From: Photobacterium marinum
GTDB lineage: Bacteria > Pseudomonadota > Gammaproteobacteria > Enterobacterales > Vibrionaceae
Assembly: GCF_000331515.1 (NCBI RefSeq)
Contig: NZ_AMZO01000033.1
Location: 124,001 to 188,000, forward strand
DNA: 64,000 bases
Direction of reading: 5' to 3'
Shown here: positions 1 through 8,579 of the stretch, piece by piece
How positions within the stretch are numbered: the stretch's first letter is position 1
Layout of the letters: each line of letters opens with the position of its first letter
The notes under the pieces: model-generated
The model's database searches: none
What the model saw: the letters and a program-made list of their open reading frames with translations, nothing else
What the model was told of the DNA's origin: nothing
Program-made: the position numbers and the translations under genes

Positions 1-1439
1 GCCCTATCGGTATGATTGGTATCGACCTGTCGGTGAATTTCATCAATGAACTGGCACTTAAACTTCAGAAAGAGAAATTCGGTCCGAATGCCCATATCAG
101 CATTATCAGCTACCGCGGGGTAGTCGCAGCCGATACCGCCCCGGACGCGAAGCTGGGTAATGTCCTGCCGGACTGGAACCGATACCGCTCTCAGTTCCAG
201 GCTGGCCAACAGCTGTGGCTATCAACCGACAAGTACTCAAGCCTGGCAACCCCGATTAAAGTCGGCAACACTGCAACTTCGTGGATGCTGTGGATCTCGG
301 TACCGAAAGCCGAGCAGCTGAGTGAAATTAATAAACTGCAACACGAGCTGGAATCCTCCTTCGATGAGTTCCTCAACAGCCAGGTTCTGGCCGGGGTACT
401 AATCTCCGTAGCGGCACTGGCCGTGCTGTATATTCTGGCCAAGCGCATCTCCACTCCGATCCAGCAGGTGGTTCAGCTGGTACAGCAACTCAGCCAGGCC
501 GGAGGGGATCTGACCTACCGGATGGATGTCACCCGTAAAGATGAAACCGGCGAGCTAATGTCTGGCATTAATACCCTGATGGCTTCCCTGCAGGGGATGA
601 TCCGCGATATTGCCGGCTCCGTCGGCCAGCTGAAGCAAGCTGCCAACCACTCAGCCGATATAGCCCAAACCTCGCATACCGATGTCCAGCAGCAACGTCT
701 GGAGCTGGAACAGGTGGCCACCGCGATTAACGAAATGGCCTGCACCGCCAGTGAAGTAGCCAACAACGTCGCCAATACGGCCGGCTCGGTGGAAGAAGCC
801 AACCAGGCGATCACCCGCTGCGGTAACGTAGTCAATGACAGTGCTGATATGGTCAACCAGCTGGGCGAGGCAATGGAAAACGCCACCGCAACCATTACCG
901 AACTGGAAACCCAGAGCCATCAGATCCGCTCGATTCTGGAAGTCATCCGTACTATTTCGGATCAAACCAACCTGCTGGCACTGAATGCCGCCATTGAAGC
1001 GGCCCGTGCCGGCGAACACGGCCGGGGATTTGCGGTTGTCGCCGATGAAGTCCGCCAGTTGGCATCCAAGACCCAGAGCTCGACAGAAGAAATCCAGCAA
1101 ATGGTCGACCGCTTCCAGAGTCAGATCCAGATGACCGTCGATACCATCACCAGTAGCCAGACTTTCAGCCACAATAGCATTGAAGGCAGCAAGAAAGCGG
1201 TTGAAGAGCTGGATGCACTGATGGCAACCACATCAACCATCCAGGAAATGATGTGCCAGATTGCCACCGCCGCCGAAGAGCAGCATCAGGTGACGGAAGA
1301 CATCAACCGCAATATCAGCGCCATCACTGACATCACCACCAAAGCCGCGCAAGGTGCGGAGATGTCCAGCCACGAGGCGCAGGGCATGCTGACCCAGACC
1401 AGTGACGTCGAAGCCAAACTGAACAAGTTTAACTTCTGA
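1..1439 (+). CDS. Methyl-accepting chemotaxis protein, 5' end outside window
   Basis: Partial chemoreceptor whose N-terminus lies before the window: the frame is open from base 3, so the ATG at 12 is probably internal. Counting from that ATG, residues 1-120 read as the end of a periplasmic dCache-type sensor domain, 125-143 (VLAGVLISVAALAVLYILA) is a membrane segment, about 144-200 is HAMP, and the rest is the cytoplasmic signalling coiled coil with the conserved hairpin tip (NLLALNAAIEAARAGE, then GRGFAVVADEVRQLA). By family it binds a ligand outside the cell and controls the CheA kinase; the ligand is not predictable. The C-terminus ends without an NWETF-like CheR/CheB tether. It is a single gene followed by a long hairpin. 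Confidence 0.93.
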   Translation, partial: PIGMIGIDLSVNFINELALKLQKEKFGPNAHISIISYRGVVAADTAPDAKLGNVLPDWNRYRSQFQAGQQLWLSTDKYSSLATPIKVGNTATSWMLWISVPKAEQLSEINKLQHELESSFDEFLNSQVLAGVLISVAALAVLYILAKRISTPIQQVVQLVQQLSQAGGDLTYRMDVTRKDETGELMSGINTLMASLQGMIRDIAGSVGQLKQAANHSADIAQTSHTDVQQQRLELEQVATAINEMACTASEVANNVANTAGSVEEANQAITRCGNVVNDSADMVNQLGEAMENATATITELETQSHQIRSILEVIRTISDQTNLLALNAAIEAARAGEHGRGFAVVADEVRQLASKTQSSTEEIQQMVDRFQSQIQMTVDTITSSQTFSHNSIEGSKKAVEELDALMATTSTIQEMMCQIATAAEEQHQVTEDINRNISAITDITTKAAQGAEMSSHEAQGMLTQTSDVEAKLNKFNF

Positions 1440-1466
1440 TCATAGGCTCTGAGCTAGCCCCCCTTT

Positions 1467-1499
1467 GTTCAGGCCCGCCCTAAAGGTTCGGGCCTGAAC
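1467..1499 (+). terminator. Strong hairpin after the chemoreceptor gene
   Basis: An 11-bp perfect stem (GTTCAGGCCCG paired with CGGGCCTGAAC) with an 11-base loop, 28 bases after the stop. It has no following T tract, so it could be a 3' stabilising hairpin rather than an intrinsic terminator. Confidence 0.45.
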
Positions 1500-1659
1500 G
1501 AAATCACCGCCAGGCCCCTCTCGGATAAAATCTGTCCCCGCCAAATGAGAATTCTCCCGCCTTCTTGATTTTCAGCCACAATATTTTCAACCGGTGAGAT
1601 TGACGCCACCGACAAACCATAAGACTATTTGGCAGGCATTAGGAAGCTGGACAACAACA

Positions 1660-2133
1660 ATGAAGACCAACTTAATCACGCGCGAAGGCTACAACAAGCT
1701 CAAAGACGAGCTCGATTTCCTGTGGAAAGAGGAACGCCCTGAAGTCACAAAGAAAGTCACCTGGGCCGCCAGCTTAGGCGATCGCAGTGAAAACGCGGAT
1801 TACCAATACAACAAAAAGCGCCTGCGCGAAATCGACCGCCGGGTCCGGTATCTGCGCAAGCGGCTGGAACAGGTCCAGGTGGTTGACTACTCACCACAGC
1901 AAGACGGCAAAGTCTTCTTCGGAGCCTGGGTCGAAATTGAAAACGAAGACGGCGAAACCAAAACCTTCCGTATCGTCGGCCCGGATGAAATCTACGGCCG
2001 CAACGACTACATCTCTATCGACTCCCCAATGGCCCGGGCCCTGCTGAAAAAAGAAGTCGATGACGAATTTGAAGTCAGCACGCCAGCCGGCAAAAAAGAG
2101 TGGTTCGTCAACCACATCCGGTACGTCAAATAA
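1660..2133 (+). CDS. greB: Transcription elongation factor GreB
   Basis: GreB enters the RNA polymerase secondary channel and stimulates cleavage of backtracked transcripts. The 157-residue product matches the usual length (158 in E. coli). The N-terminal coiled coil (about 1-75) carries the acidic tip, seen here in GDRSENADYQY, whose Asp and Glu bind the catalytic magnesium; the C-terminal FKBP-like domain follows (EIENEDGETKTFRIVGPDE). I chose the ATG at 1660 because MKTNLITREGY aligns with known GreB starts and AGGAAG lies 13 bases upstream; the frame is open further upstream to 1594 but that extension looks like leader. Followed on the same strand by tex after 143 bp, as in related genomes. 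Confidence 0.96.
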   Translation: MKTNLITREGYNKLKDELDFLWKEERPEVTKKVTWAASLGDRSENADYQYNKKRLREIDRRVRYLRKRLEQVQVVDYSPQQDGKVFFGAWVEIENEDGETKTFRIVGPDEIYGRNDYISIDSPMARALLKKEVDDEFEVSTPAGKKEWFVNHIRYVK

Positions 2134-2276
2134 CCATGAGCTGACAAGAACCTAACACATAATACCGAACACCCGGCTACCCTTGTTATAACAACCGGCC
2201 GGCACTCCGGTATATTCCAATAATAACGACAGCCCGCGGAGCCGGGCTGCCCTGAACAACCAAGAGATACCAACGG

Positions 2277-4604
2277 ATGAGCAACGCTATCAATCAGACG
2301 ATTGCCAGAGAACTCGCGGTACGCGAAGACCAGGTAAAATCAGCCGTCACCCTGCTGGATGACGGTAACACAGTTCCTTTCATTGCCCGCTACCGTAAAG
2401 AAGTCACCGGCGGACTGGACGATACCCAGCTGCGTAACCTTGAATCCCGCCTCGGTTACCTGCGTGAACTGGACGATCGCCGCCAGGTTATCCTCAAATC
2501 CATCACTGAGCAGGGTAAATTAACAGCGGAGCTGGAAGCCGAAATCAAAGGTGCCGACAGCAAAACCCGCCTGGAAGATCTGTACCTGCCGTACAAGCCA
2601 AAACGCCGCACCAAAGGCCAGATTGCGATTGAAGCGGGCCTTGAGCCGCTGGCAGAAACCCTGTGGAACCAGCCGGAAAACGAGCCGGAAGCCACCGCCG
2701 CACAATACCTTGATGCCGAAAAAGGCGTGGCTGACACCAAAGCCGCCCTGGACGGCGCCCGCGCAATCCTGATGGAGCGCTTTGCCGAAGACGCAGCCCT
2801 GCTGGATAAAATCCGCCGCCATTTGCAAGGCAATGCCGAACTGACCTCCCGCGTTGTAGAAGGCAAAGAGCAGGAAGGTGCCAAATTCAAGGATTACTTC
2901 GAATACAGCGAACAGCTGAAGCAGATCCCGTCACACCGAGCCCTGGCGCTATTCCGTGGCCGTAACGAAGGTTTCCTTCAGCTGTCTCTCAATGCCGACC
3001 CGCAGCAGGAAGAAGGCGTACGCGGCTCTTACTGCGAAGTGATGATTGCCGACCACTATGGTGTGAAACCGGGCAGCCAGCCGGCTGACAGCTGGCGCAA
3101 GCAAGTGATCAGCTGGGCATGGCGCATCAAGATCCTGATGCACATGGAAACCGAGCTGATGAGCGCACTGCGAGAAAAAGCCGAAGACGGTGCCATGCAG
3201 GTATTTGCCGACAACCTGAAAGATCTGCTGATGGCCGCCCCAGCTGGCCCGCGCGTCACCCTGGCTCTGGACCCAGGCCTGCGTACCGGCTGTAAGGTCG
3301 CCGTGGTTGATGAAACCGGCAAGCTACTGGATACCGCCACCATCTATCCGCACCAGCCGCAGCGTCAGGTTGCCCAGTCCGAAGCGACTGTTCTGGCCCT
3401 GATCACCAAGTACAACGTCAACCTGATCGCAATCGGTAACGGCACCGCATCCCGCGAAAGCGACAGCTTTGTTACCACCCTGCTAAAAGACAACAACCTG
3501 AAAATCCAGAGCGTGATGGTGAGCGAAGCCGGCGCCTCGGTTTACTCAGCATCCGAACTGGCGGCCAATGAATTCCCGAATCTGGATGTGTCACTGCGTG
3601 GTGCTGTATCTATCGGCCGCCGCCTGCAGGACCCGCTGGCCGAGCTGGTGAAAATCGATCCGAAATCTATCGGTGTCGGTCAGTACCAGCACGATGTCAG
3701 CCAGAGCATGCTGGCCAAGCGCCTGGATGCCGTAGTCGAAGACTGTGTAAACGCCGTCGGTGTGGATGTGAACACCGCGTCACCAGCACTGCTGACCCGA
3801 GTTGCCGGCCTGAACGGCACCATCGCCCAGAACATCGTTAACTACCGTGACGAGAATGGCCGCTTCGAAGCCCGCACCACACTGAAGAAAGTCGCCCGCC
3901 TCGGTCCTAAGGCATTCGAACAGTGTGCCGGTTTCCTGCGGATCATGAGCGGTAAAAACCCGCTCGACAGCTCAGCGGTTCACCCGGAATCCTACACCGT
4001 AGTGAAAAACATTGCTGCTGCCAACGATAAAGCCCTGGATGCGATTATCGGCAACAGCGAGTTCCTGCGCGGCCTGAAAGCCGCCGACTACATTGATGAT
4101 AAATTCGGTCTGCCAACCGTGACCGACATCATCAGCGAGCTGGACAAGCCGGGCCGCGACCCGCGTCCGGAGTTCAAGACCGCGACCTTCGCCGAAGGCG
4201 TCAATGAAGTGAAAGACCTGGTTCCGGGAATGATCCTGGAAGGTGTAATCACCAATGTCACCAACTTCGGTGCCTTTGTCGATGTCGGTGTTCACCAGGA
4301 TGGCCTGGTGCACATCTCAGCCCTGTCCGACAAGTTCGTATCTGACCCGCGCGAAGTCGTCAAAGCCGGTGATATCGTCAAGGTCAAAGTGATGGAAGTG
4401 GATCTGCAGCGCAAGCGTATCGGCATGTCAATGCGCCTGAACGACGAGCCAGGACAGGAAAAACCGGCCCGCAAACCACAAGGCCAGCGCCAGCAGCCTC
4501 GTGAGCAGCGACAGCCTCGCAATAACCCACGTAATGCCCCGGCAGGCAACAGTGCGATGGGCGGTGCCTTTGCCGCGGCTTTTGCCAACGCGAAGAAGAA
4601 GTAA
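2277..4604 (+). CDS. tex: Tex family RNA-binding transcription accessory protein
   Basis: A 775-residue Tex orthologue (YhgF type). The order of domains is standard: an N-terminal helical Tex_N region, a YqgF/RNase H-like domain from about 326 (LALDPGLRTGCKVAVVDETG), a helix-hairpin-helix region at about 495-560 (VNTASPALLTRVAGL, then KKVARLGPKAFEQCAGFL), and an S1 RNA-binding domain at about 646-721 (GVITNVTNFGAFVDVG, QDGLVHIS). The tail after 721 is rich in Gln, Pro and Arg, typical of proteobacterial Tex and probably a nucleic-acid contact. Its exact role is unclear; in other bacteria it affects transcription, toxin expression and stress tolerance. Starts with ATG preceded by AGAG. Ends just before an intrinsic terminator. 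Confidence 0.96.
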   Translation: MSNAINQTIARELAVREDQVKSAVTLLDDGNTVPFIARYRKEVTGGLDDTQLRNLESRLGYLRELDDRRQVILKSITEQGKLTAELEAEIKGADSKTRLEDLYLPYKPKRRTKGQIAIEAGLEPLAETLWNQPENEPEATAAQYLDAEKGVADTKAALDGARAILMERFAEDAALLDKIRRHLQGNAELTSRVVEGKEQEGAKFKDYFEYSEQLKQIPSHRALALFRGRNEGFLQLSLNADPQQEEGVRGSYCEVMIADHYGVKPGSQPADSWRKQVISWAWRIKILMHMETELMSALREKAEDGAMQVFADNLKDLLMAAPAGPRVTLALDPGLRTGCKVAVVDETGKLLDTATIYPHQPQRQVAQSEATVLALITKYNVNLIAIGNGTASRESDSFVTTLLKDNNLKIQSVMVSEAGASVYSASELAANEFPNLDVSLRGAVSIGRRLQDPLAELVKIDPKSIGVGQYQHDVSQSMLAKRLDAVVEDCVNAVGVDVNTASPALLTRVAGLNGTIAQNIVNYRDENGRFEARTTLKKVARLGPKAFEQCAGFLRIMSGKNPLDSSAVHPESYTVVKNIAAANDKALDAIIGNSEFLRGLKAADYIDDKFGLPTVTDIISELDKPGRDPRPEFKTATFAEGVNEVKDLVPGMILEGVITNVTNFGAFVDVGVHQDGLVHISALSDKFVSDPREVVKAGDIVKVKVMEVDLQRKRIGMSMRLNDEPGQEKPARKPQGQRQQPREQRQPRNNPRNAPAGNSAMGGAFAAAFANAKKK

Positions 4605-4633
4605 AACACCCGAAGCGAGTTTCCAGTGATAAC

Positions 4634-4666
4634 AAAAGAGCCGGCAATAAATGCCGGCTCTTTTTT
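4634..4666 (+). terminator. Intrinsic terminator of tex
   Basis: AAAAGAGCCGGCA, a 5-base loop, then TGCCGGCTCTTTTTT. The A-rich left arm gives a T tract on the opposite strand too, so it probably also stops the convergent gene ending at 4689. Confidence 0.9.
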
Positions 4667-4688
4667 GATTCACTGTGAAATATTCTTT

Positions 4689-5150
4689 CTATAGCACAAC
4701 CAGATATTCAGTCGGCGGATTGGGGACCACAGACTGGGCGTAGTAGTGAGCTACCACCCCTTTAGTGCGCTCGGTATCGCTGATTTTCTCCAGCTCATCA
4801 AGCAAGTCTCTCGGCAACTTAATGTGCATTGAGTAGCCCAGCTCACTGACATCTTTGGTATAAGTGTCAACCGACAGGGCCTTCACCAACTGCTCCATGT
4901 CCTCCTGGTAACCATAGTTTTTTTCGGCCACCGGCAGTTCATTGTAGTCAGGGTGTTCGCTGGGATCCCAGGATGGCTTCTTTAGCTGCTTTTCCTCACT
5001 GCTCAGCGGTTTTTCCCGTGCTGATTCAGCGGCCTGATTCGGAGGAACAATTTTTTCACGCACACGATTATCCCGCGCAACCTGTTCAGTTGGCGGGTTA
5101 ACGGAAGGAGCAATAGTCGGGGCTCCCACTTGTACGGGTGAAACAATCAT
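4689..5150 (-). CDS. Conserved hypothetical protein, Pro-rich N-terminus
   Basis: A 153-residue soluble protein with no function I can name. The N-terminal third is low complexity and Pro/Glu/Lys rich (VNPPTEQVARDN, REKIVPP), followed by SWDPSEHPDYNELP and a C-terminal folded segment (LGYSMHIKLPRDLLDELEKI, then RTKGVVAHYYAQ). There is no signal peptide and no membrane segment. Similar genes occur between tex and bioH in other vibrios as far as I recall, sometimes under misleading protease names; I see no protease motif. It lies 41 bases downstream of the small gene at 5192-5563 on the same strand, so the two may be one transcript. The ATG at 5150 has no strong ribosome site. Confidence 0.7.
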   Translation of the reverse strand: MIVSPVQVGAPTIAPSVNPPTEQVARDNRVREKIVPPNQAAESAREKPLSSEEKQLKKPSWDPSEHPDYNELPVAEKNYGYQEDMEQLVKALSVDTYTKDVSELGYSMHIKLPRDLLDELEKISDTERTKGVVAHYYAQSVVPNPPTEYLVVL

Positions 5151-5191
5151 GCTGATGCACTTCTCCGGCCATCAGCTGATGATGGGGGTAA

Positions 5192-5563
5192 TCAGGCTAT
5201 CGCGAGCAATACCGTAGCAACCGTACCCAGAGCTGACAGCACTTGCCCTGCAGTATAGAAATCATCGGTATTTTGCTTCACTTCATCTGGGTGATCCATA
5301 CCCAACGCACCGTAGGCAAATGACTCTGCCTTCGTTGCTGCCTGTGGGTTATCCTCATCAGCCTTGGTGTTATGTTTGCCCGCATCTGCCGCCTGCATAC
5401 GCTTCGCCTCTTCCGAGATCGACACCGTACTGTCACCGGCACCTGCGGTTAATGTTTTATCTGCCGCCTGAGTCCCTTCCGCAGCTTTGGCTGAAGCTGC
5501 AGCTGACGCCTTGAGCGTCGCCGGCGAATAAGTATTTGTACTCGCAACACTTCCTACTGTCAT
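5192..5563 (-). CDS. Small hypothetical protein with hydrophobic C-terminus
   Basis: A 123-residue protein without a recognised domain. The N-terminal half is Ala/Ser/Thr rich (SPATLKASAAASAKAAEG), the middle holds STVSISEEAKRM, a pattern also seen near the start of various surface or flagellum-associated proteins, and the C-terminus (GQVLSALGTVATVLLAIA) is hydrophobic enough to insert in a membrane. The start ATG at 5563 follows GAGAGAGGCC at good spacing. An unusual 11-bp inverted repeat lies just upstream (5606-5646). It precedes the other unknown gene at 4689-5150. Function not assigned. Confidence 0.65.
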   Translation of the reverse strand: MTVGSVASTNTYSPATLKASAAASAKAAEGTQAADKTLTAGAGDSTVSISEEAKRMQAADAGKHNTKADEDNPQAATKAESFAYGALGMDHPDEVKQNTDDFYTAGQVLSALGTVATVLLAIA

Positions 5564-5605
5564 TATGGCCTCTCTCTGTCACAGAGCAACTCCATTTATA
5601 ATGTT

Positions 5606-5646
5606 ATCGGCAACATAAAAAAAAAGTTTACAAAAATGTTGCCGAT
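5606..5646. promoter_or_regulatory. 11-bp perfect inverted repeat upstream of 5192-5563
   Basis: ATCGGCAACAT at 5606-5616 and ATGTTGCCGAT at 5636-5646 are exact inverted copies, separated by 19 bases that are nearly all A (T on the minus strand). On the minus strand TATAAA just downstream resembles a -10 element for the gene starting at 5563, so this may be an operator. It could instead be a hairpin after bioH, but the T tract sits in the loop, unlike a normal terminator. Confidence 0.4.
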
Positions 5647-5671
5647 CCGCCACACATGACAGGGGGAATGA

Positions 5672-6442
5672 TCAGTGATGCCCAGTAAACAAACGCAAGG
5701 CCTGCACAAATTCTTCCGGATGGGAAATAAACGGCGCATGTGATGCAGAGGCAAACACTTGCCGTTGCGACTGCGGTGCCAACTCATCCAGCTCAGAAGC
5801 AACTTTCACTGGCACCAATCCGTCCAGTCGACCGTACAGGCGCAGCCAGGGCTGTGAAACCTCGCTCAACTGCTCGCGCAAATCCACCTCGGCAAGCTGT
5901 TTTAAGCCAATTTCCAGCGCACTAGGAGCAGGCTGAGGACGTGATAGAACCGCCTGTTTCAGCTGCTTGATATCCTGCCTTGCCGTCGGACTTCCCATCG
6001 CCTGCAGCGCCATAAAGCGCTCAACCGTCTGTTGGAAGTCTTCCCCCAACTGGCGACGAAAGTCGTCCAACACCTGAGGTTTAATTCCCCGCCATGTGTT
6101 TTGAGCTGCAAAGCGCGGTGAACTGGCCACGGTCACCAGTTTGCCGACCCGCTCAGGCGCCAATAACGCCGCCCGGGTAGCCACCAGCCCGCCAAGGGAC
6201 CAGCCTAACCACACTGCAGACTCTGGTGAGTTTTCAAGCAATATGTATGCCATTTCATCAACCGATTCCGCAGACAGTTCCCGGCTATGTCCGTAACCCG
6301 GCAAATCCACCGCATGTACGCGGTAGTGCGGCGTCAACAGAGGCAACAACTGCTGCCAGACCGCTCCGTTCATTCCCCAACCGTGAATGAGAACCAGATC
6401 CGAACCTTGCCCTTCAGTTTGCCAGTGAAGCTTGGCTGTCAT
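5672..6442 (-). CDS. bioH: Pimeloyl-[acyl-carrier protein] methyl ester esterase BioH
   Basis: BioH removes the methyl group from pimeloyl-ACP methyl ester, ending the disguised fatty-acid stage of biotin synthesis in the cytosol. The 256-residue alpha/beta hydrolase has its nucleophile in GWSLGG (Ser82), the acid in YGRLDGLVP (Asp207) and the histidine in SASHAPF (His235), the same numbering as the E. coli enzyme. The HGWGMN oxyanion motif is at about 20-25. It is divergent from the comF-like gene; the two starts are about 58 bases apart, so both promoters sit in that gap. The bioH-comF-nfuA order is as in enterobacteria. Confidence 0.96.
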   Translation of the reverse strand: MTAKLHWQTEGQGSDLVLIHGWGMNGAVWQQLLPLLTPHYRVHAVDLPGYGHSRELSAESVDEMAYILLENSPESAVWLGWSLGGLVATRAALLAPERVGKLVTVASSPRFAAQNTWRGIKPQVLDDFRRQLGEDFQQTVERFMALQAMGSPTARQDIKQLKQAVLSRPQPAPSALEIGLKQLAEVDLREQLSEVSQPWLRLYGRLDGLVPVKVASELDELAPQSQRQVFASASHAPFISHPEEFVQALRLFTGHH

Positions 6443-6500
6443 TTATACTTCCTTCTTTAACTACGGAACAGGCTGGTTGCAGCCTGACAGGATGGCAAGG

Positions 6501-7196
6501 ATGTTATCCCCTTCATCACTGAGATCAATCTTTCAGTGGACCAAGCCGCAATGCCAGCTGTGTCACCTGCCGCTACACCGCGGTGAGGCGTTCTGGTGCC
6601 AGCACTGCCTCAGTCATTTTCCCCAACCACCCTACTGTACTCGCTGCGGCAGCACAACTCTGCCCCTGGTCAGCCGATGCGGCCGATGCCTGTCGAAACC
6701 GCCACCGTGGCAGCACATCTACCGGCTCGGCGAATATGACTTCCCGCTGCGCCAGTTGGTTCACCAATTCAAATTTCGCCGCAAATTCTGGCTGGCCGAG
6801 CCTCTGGGACAACAGATTGCCCTGCAAATAACGAATCCGGCACCGCTGCTAATCCCGGTTCCCTTGCATCCGCAGCGGCGACTGTGGCGCAGCTTCAACC
6901 AAAGCACCTTGTTGGCCCGAGCCATTGCCGATATAACCGGCAGCCAATGTCAGCCGGATACCATCCGCCGCACCCGCAATACCAAAGTGCAACGGCAACT
7001 CAGCAGACAGGAGCGAAAGAGAAACCTGCGCCGGGCCTTTATACTTAAAGCAAAAGCCCTTCCCGACCATGTCGCAATTGTCGATGACGTCGTGACCACA
7101 GGCAGCACAGTGGCCGAACTGACACGATTGCTGCTTCGACACGGGGTAAAACAGGTCGACATCTACTGTATCTGCTATACCCCTCCGGCAAAATGA
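6501..7196 (+). CDS. gntX: ComF/GntX family phosphoribosyltransferase-like protein
   Basis: A 231-residue ComF-family protein (GntX/YhgH in E. coli). The N-terminal zinc-ribbon part has four cysteine pairs (CQLC, CQHC, CTRCG, CGRC) and the C-terminal part is a type I phosphoribosyltransferase fold with the PRPP loop IVDDVVTTGSTVAE. In naturally competent bacteria ComF helps bring DNA strands into the cytosol; vibrios take up DNA on chitin, so that role is plausible, but in enterobacteria the function is unclear. The start is uncertain: ATGs at 6492 and 6501 both fit, and 6501 gives the usual length; the open frame further upstream runs into bioH and is unlikely. Followed by nfuA on the same strand. 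Confidence 0.9.
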   Translation: MLSPSSLRSIFQWTKPQCQLCHLPLHRGEAFWCQHCLSHFPQPPYCTRCGSTTLPLVSRCGRCLSKPPPWQHIYRLGEYDFPLRQLVHQFKFRRKFWLAEPLGQQIALQITNPAPLLIPVPLHPQRRLWRSFNQSTLLARAIADITGSQCQPDTIRRTRNTKVQRQLSRQERKRNLRRAFILKAKALPDHVAIVDDVVTTGSTVAELTRLLLRHGVKQVDIYCICYTPPAK

Positions 7197-7313
7197 TCTA
7201 AAAAATCACCTGGATATGTGATGAAATCATAGTTGCGAAGAATAAGGGGTGATAGAAAGGGCGTCTCGGAGTAGAATAGAATTAATCTTACTAATTAAGT
7301 CAGGTATTACGTC

Positions 7314-7898
7314 GTGTCTATGATTATTATTACTGAAAATGCTCAGCAGCACTTCGGCAAGCTTCTTGCCCAGCAGCCGGAAGGTACCAACATCCGCGTA
7401 TTCGTGGTTAACCCGGGTACACAAAACGCAGAATGCGGCGTGTCCTACTGCCCGCCTGAAGCCGTTGAAGCCAGCGATACTGAAATCAAGTTCGACCTGT
7501 TTTCAGCCTATGTTGATGAGCTAAGCCTGCCTTTCCTGGAAGATGCAGAAATCGATCTGGTGACAGACAAAATGGGTTCGCAACTTACCCTGAAAGCACC
7601 GAATGCCAAGGTTCGTAAAGTGTCTGACGACGCTCCACTGATGGAACGTGTCGACTACGTTATCCAGACTCAGGTTAACCCGCAGCTGGCCGGTCACGGT
7701 GGCCATGTATCCCTGTCTGAAATCACTGAAGACGGCATTGCAATCCTTCAGTTCGGCGGCGGCTGTAACGGCTGTTCTATGGTTGATGTAACGCTGAAAG
7801 AAGGCATCGAGAAAGAATTGCTGGCTCAGTTTGCCGGTGAACTGACCGGTGTTCGCGATGTCACTGAACACGCACGCGGTGAGCACTCTTACTACTAA
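7314..7898 (+). CDS. nfuA: Fe-S biogenesis protein NfuA
   Basis: NfuA carries a [4Fe-4S] cluster at a dimer interface and passes it to target enzymes such as aconitase. The 194-residue protein has an N-terminal degenerate A-type carrier domain (about 1-95; CGVSYCPPEAVE) and a C-terminal Nfu domain with the cluster-binding CxxC in FGGGCNGCSMVD. I take the GTG at 7314 as the start because MSMIIITENAQ matches the Vibrio NfuA N-terminus; an ATG at 7320 would lose only two residues. Downstream of the comF-like gene by 117 bp and closed by an intrinsic terminator. Confidence 0.97.
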   Translation: MSMIIITENAQQHFGKLLAQQPEGTNIRVFVVNPGTQNAECGVSYCPPEAVEASDTEIKFDLFSAYVDELSLPFLEDAEIDLVTDKMGSQLTLKAPNAKVRKVSDDAPLMERVDYVIQTQVNPQLAGHGGHVSLSEITEDGIAILQFGGGCNGCSMVDVTLKEGIEKELLAQFAGELTGVRDVTEHARGEHSYY

Positions 7899-8008
7899 TA
7901 GTGCCAACCTGAATAAGAGCCAGACAAAGCAAGTGTTGCCAGCTCGCTTCCCTACCGATCAGGGCAACACTTTCTCATCCAGTTCTAATCCAGCCCGGTT
8001 ACAGGCAG

Positions 8009-8038
8009 AAAAAACCAGCCGTTGAAGGCTGGTTTTTT
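8009..8038 (+). terminator. Bidirectional terminator between nfuA and 3D-domain gene
   Basis: AAAAAACCAGCC, loop GTTGAA, GGCTGGTTTTTT. The symmetric A and T tracts suit termination of nfuA and of the convergent gene ending at 8083. Confidence 0.9.
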
Positions 8039-8082
8039 ATATCTGCTCAGTTTTCAAATTAACTGAATATCACTTCTGACTA

Positions 8083-8475
8083 TCAGACTTTAATTACTGT
8101 AATCGTCACTTTGCGACGGCCCCAGTTTTTCGCAGCCCGGACATCTGTCCCCATGTAGATATCAATCTTGCGGGACCAGCGCTTGTTCATTTTATCCAGC
8201 ACCACGTACTCACCCGGCAAGCCGGAGATCTTAACCCTAGTTCCACGAGTGAGCCCCATTTTCAGCAAATCGCGGGATACCGCAATGGCTTTCATTCCCG
8301 GCTTTAGCCGATCACCCCAGGCGGCAATACTCGGATTATCATTAGTCTGCGCACGTACCGAATTATAGGCTGTGGCAGTAACGCGCAACGATTTCCCCTG
8401 AATACCAGCCTGTGCCGAAGCTCCCCAACCCAGTGCCATCAGCGCAAAAAAGATCCCGATGATTGCTTGTTTCAT
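8083..8475 (-). CDS. Secreted 3D (double-psi beta-barrel) domain protein
   Basis: A 130-residue exported protein. The first ~24 residues (MKQAIIGIFFALMALGWG, ASAQA) are a signal peptide with an AQA-type cleavage site. The rest is a 3D domain, named for three conserved aspartates and related to the catalytic barrel of MltA lytic transglycosylases: VTATAYNS, then AVSRDLLKMG, GTRVKISGLPGEYVVLDKM and RKIDIYMG. Such domains act on or bind peptidoglycan; here the bare domain stands alone, so activity is only inferred. I use the ATG at 8475, since upstream in-frame codons (to 8571) do not look like protein. It follows the MATE gene by about 100 bp on the same strand. Confidence 0.82.
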   Translation of the reverse strand: MKQAIIGIFFALMALGWGASAQAGIQGKSLRVTATAYNSVRAQTNDNPSIAAWGDRLKPGMKAIAVSRDLLKMGLTRGTRVKISGLPGEYVVLDKMNKRWSRKIDIYMGTDVRAAKNWGRRKVTITVIKV

Positions 8476-8579
8476 GTCGACTACCTGTTCATAAATCGTT
8501 CGCATTTTAAACAGACATATACTCTGACAGGTAGTATTTTTTGTTGGAAATTTAGCCAATCTCAGTTGCAAAAGGCTAA

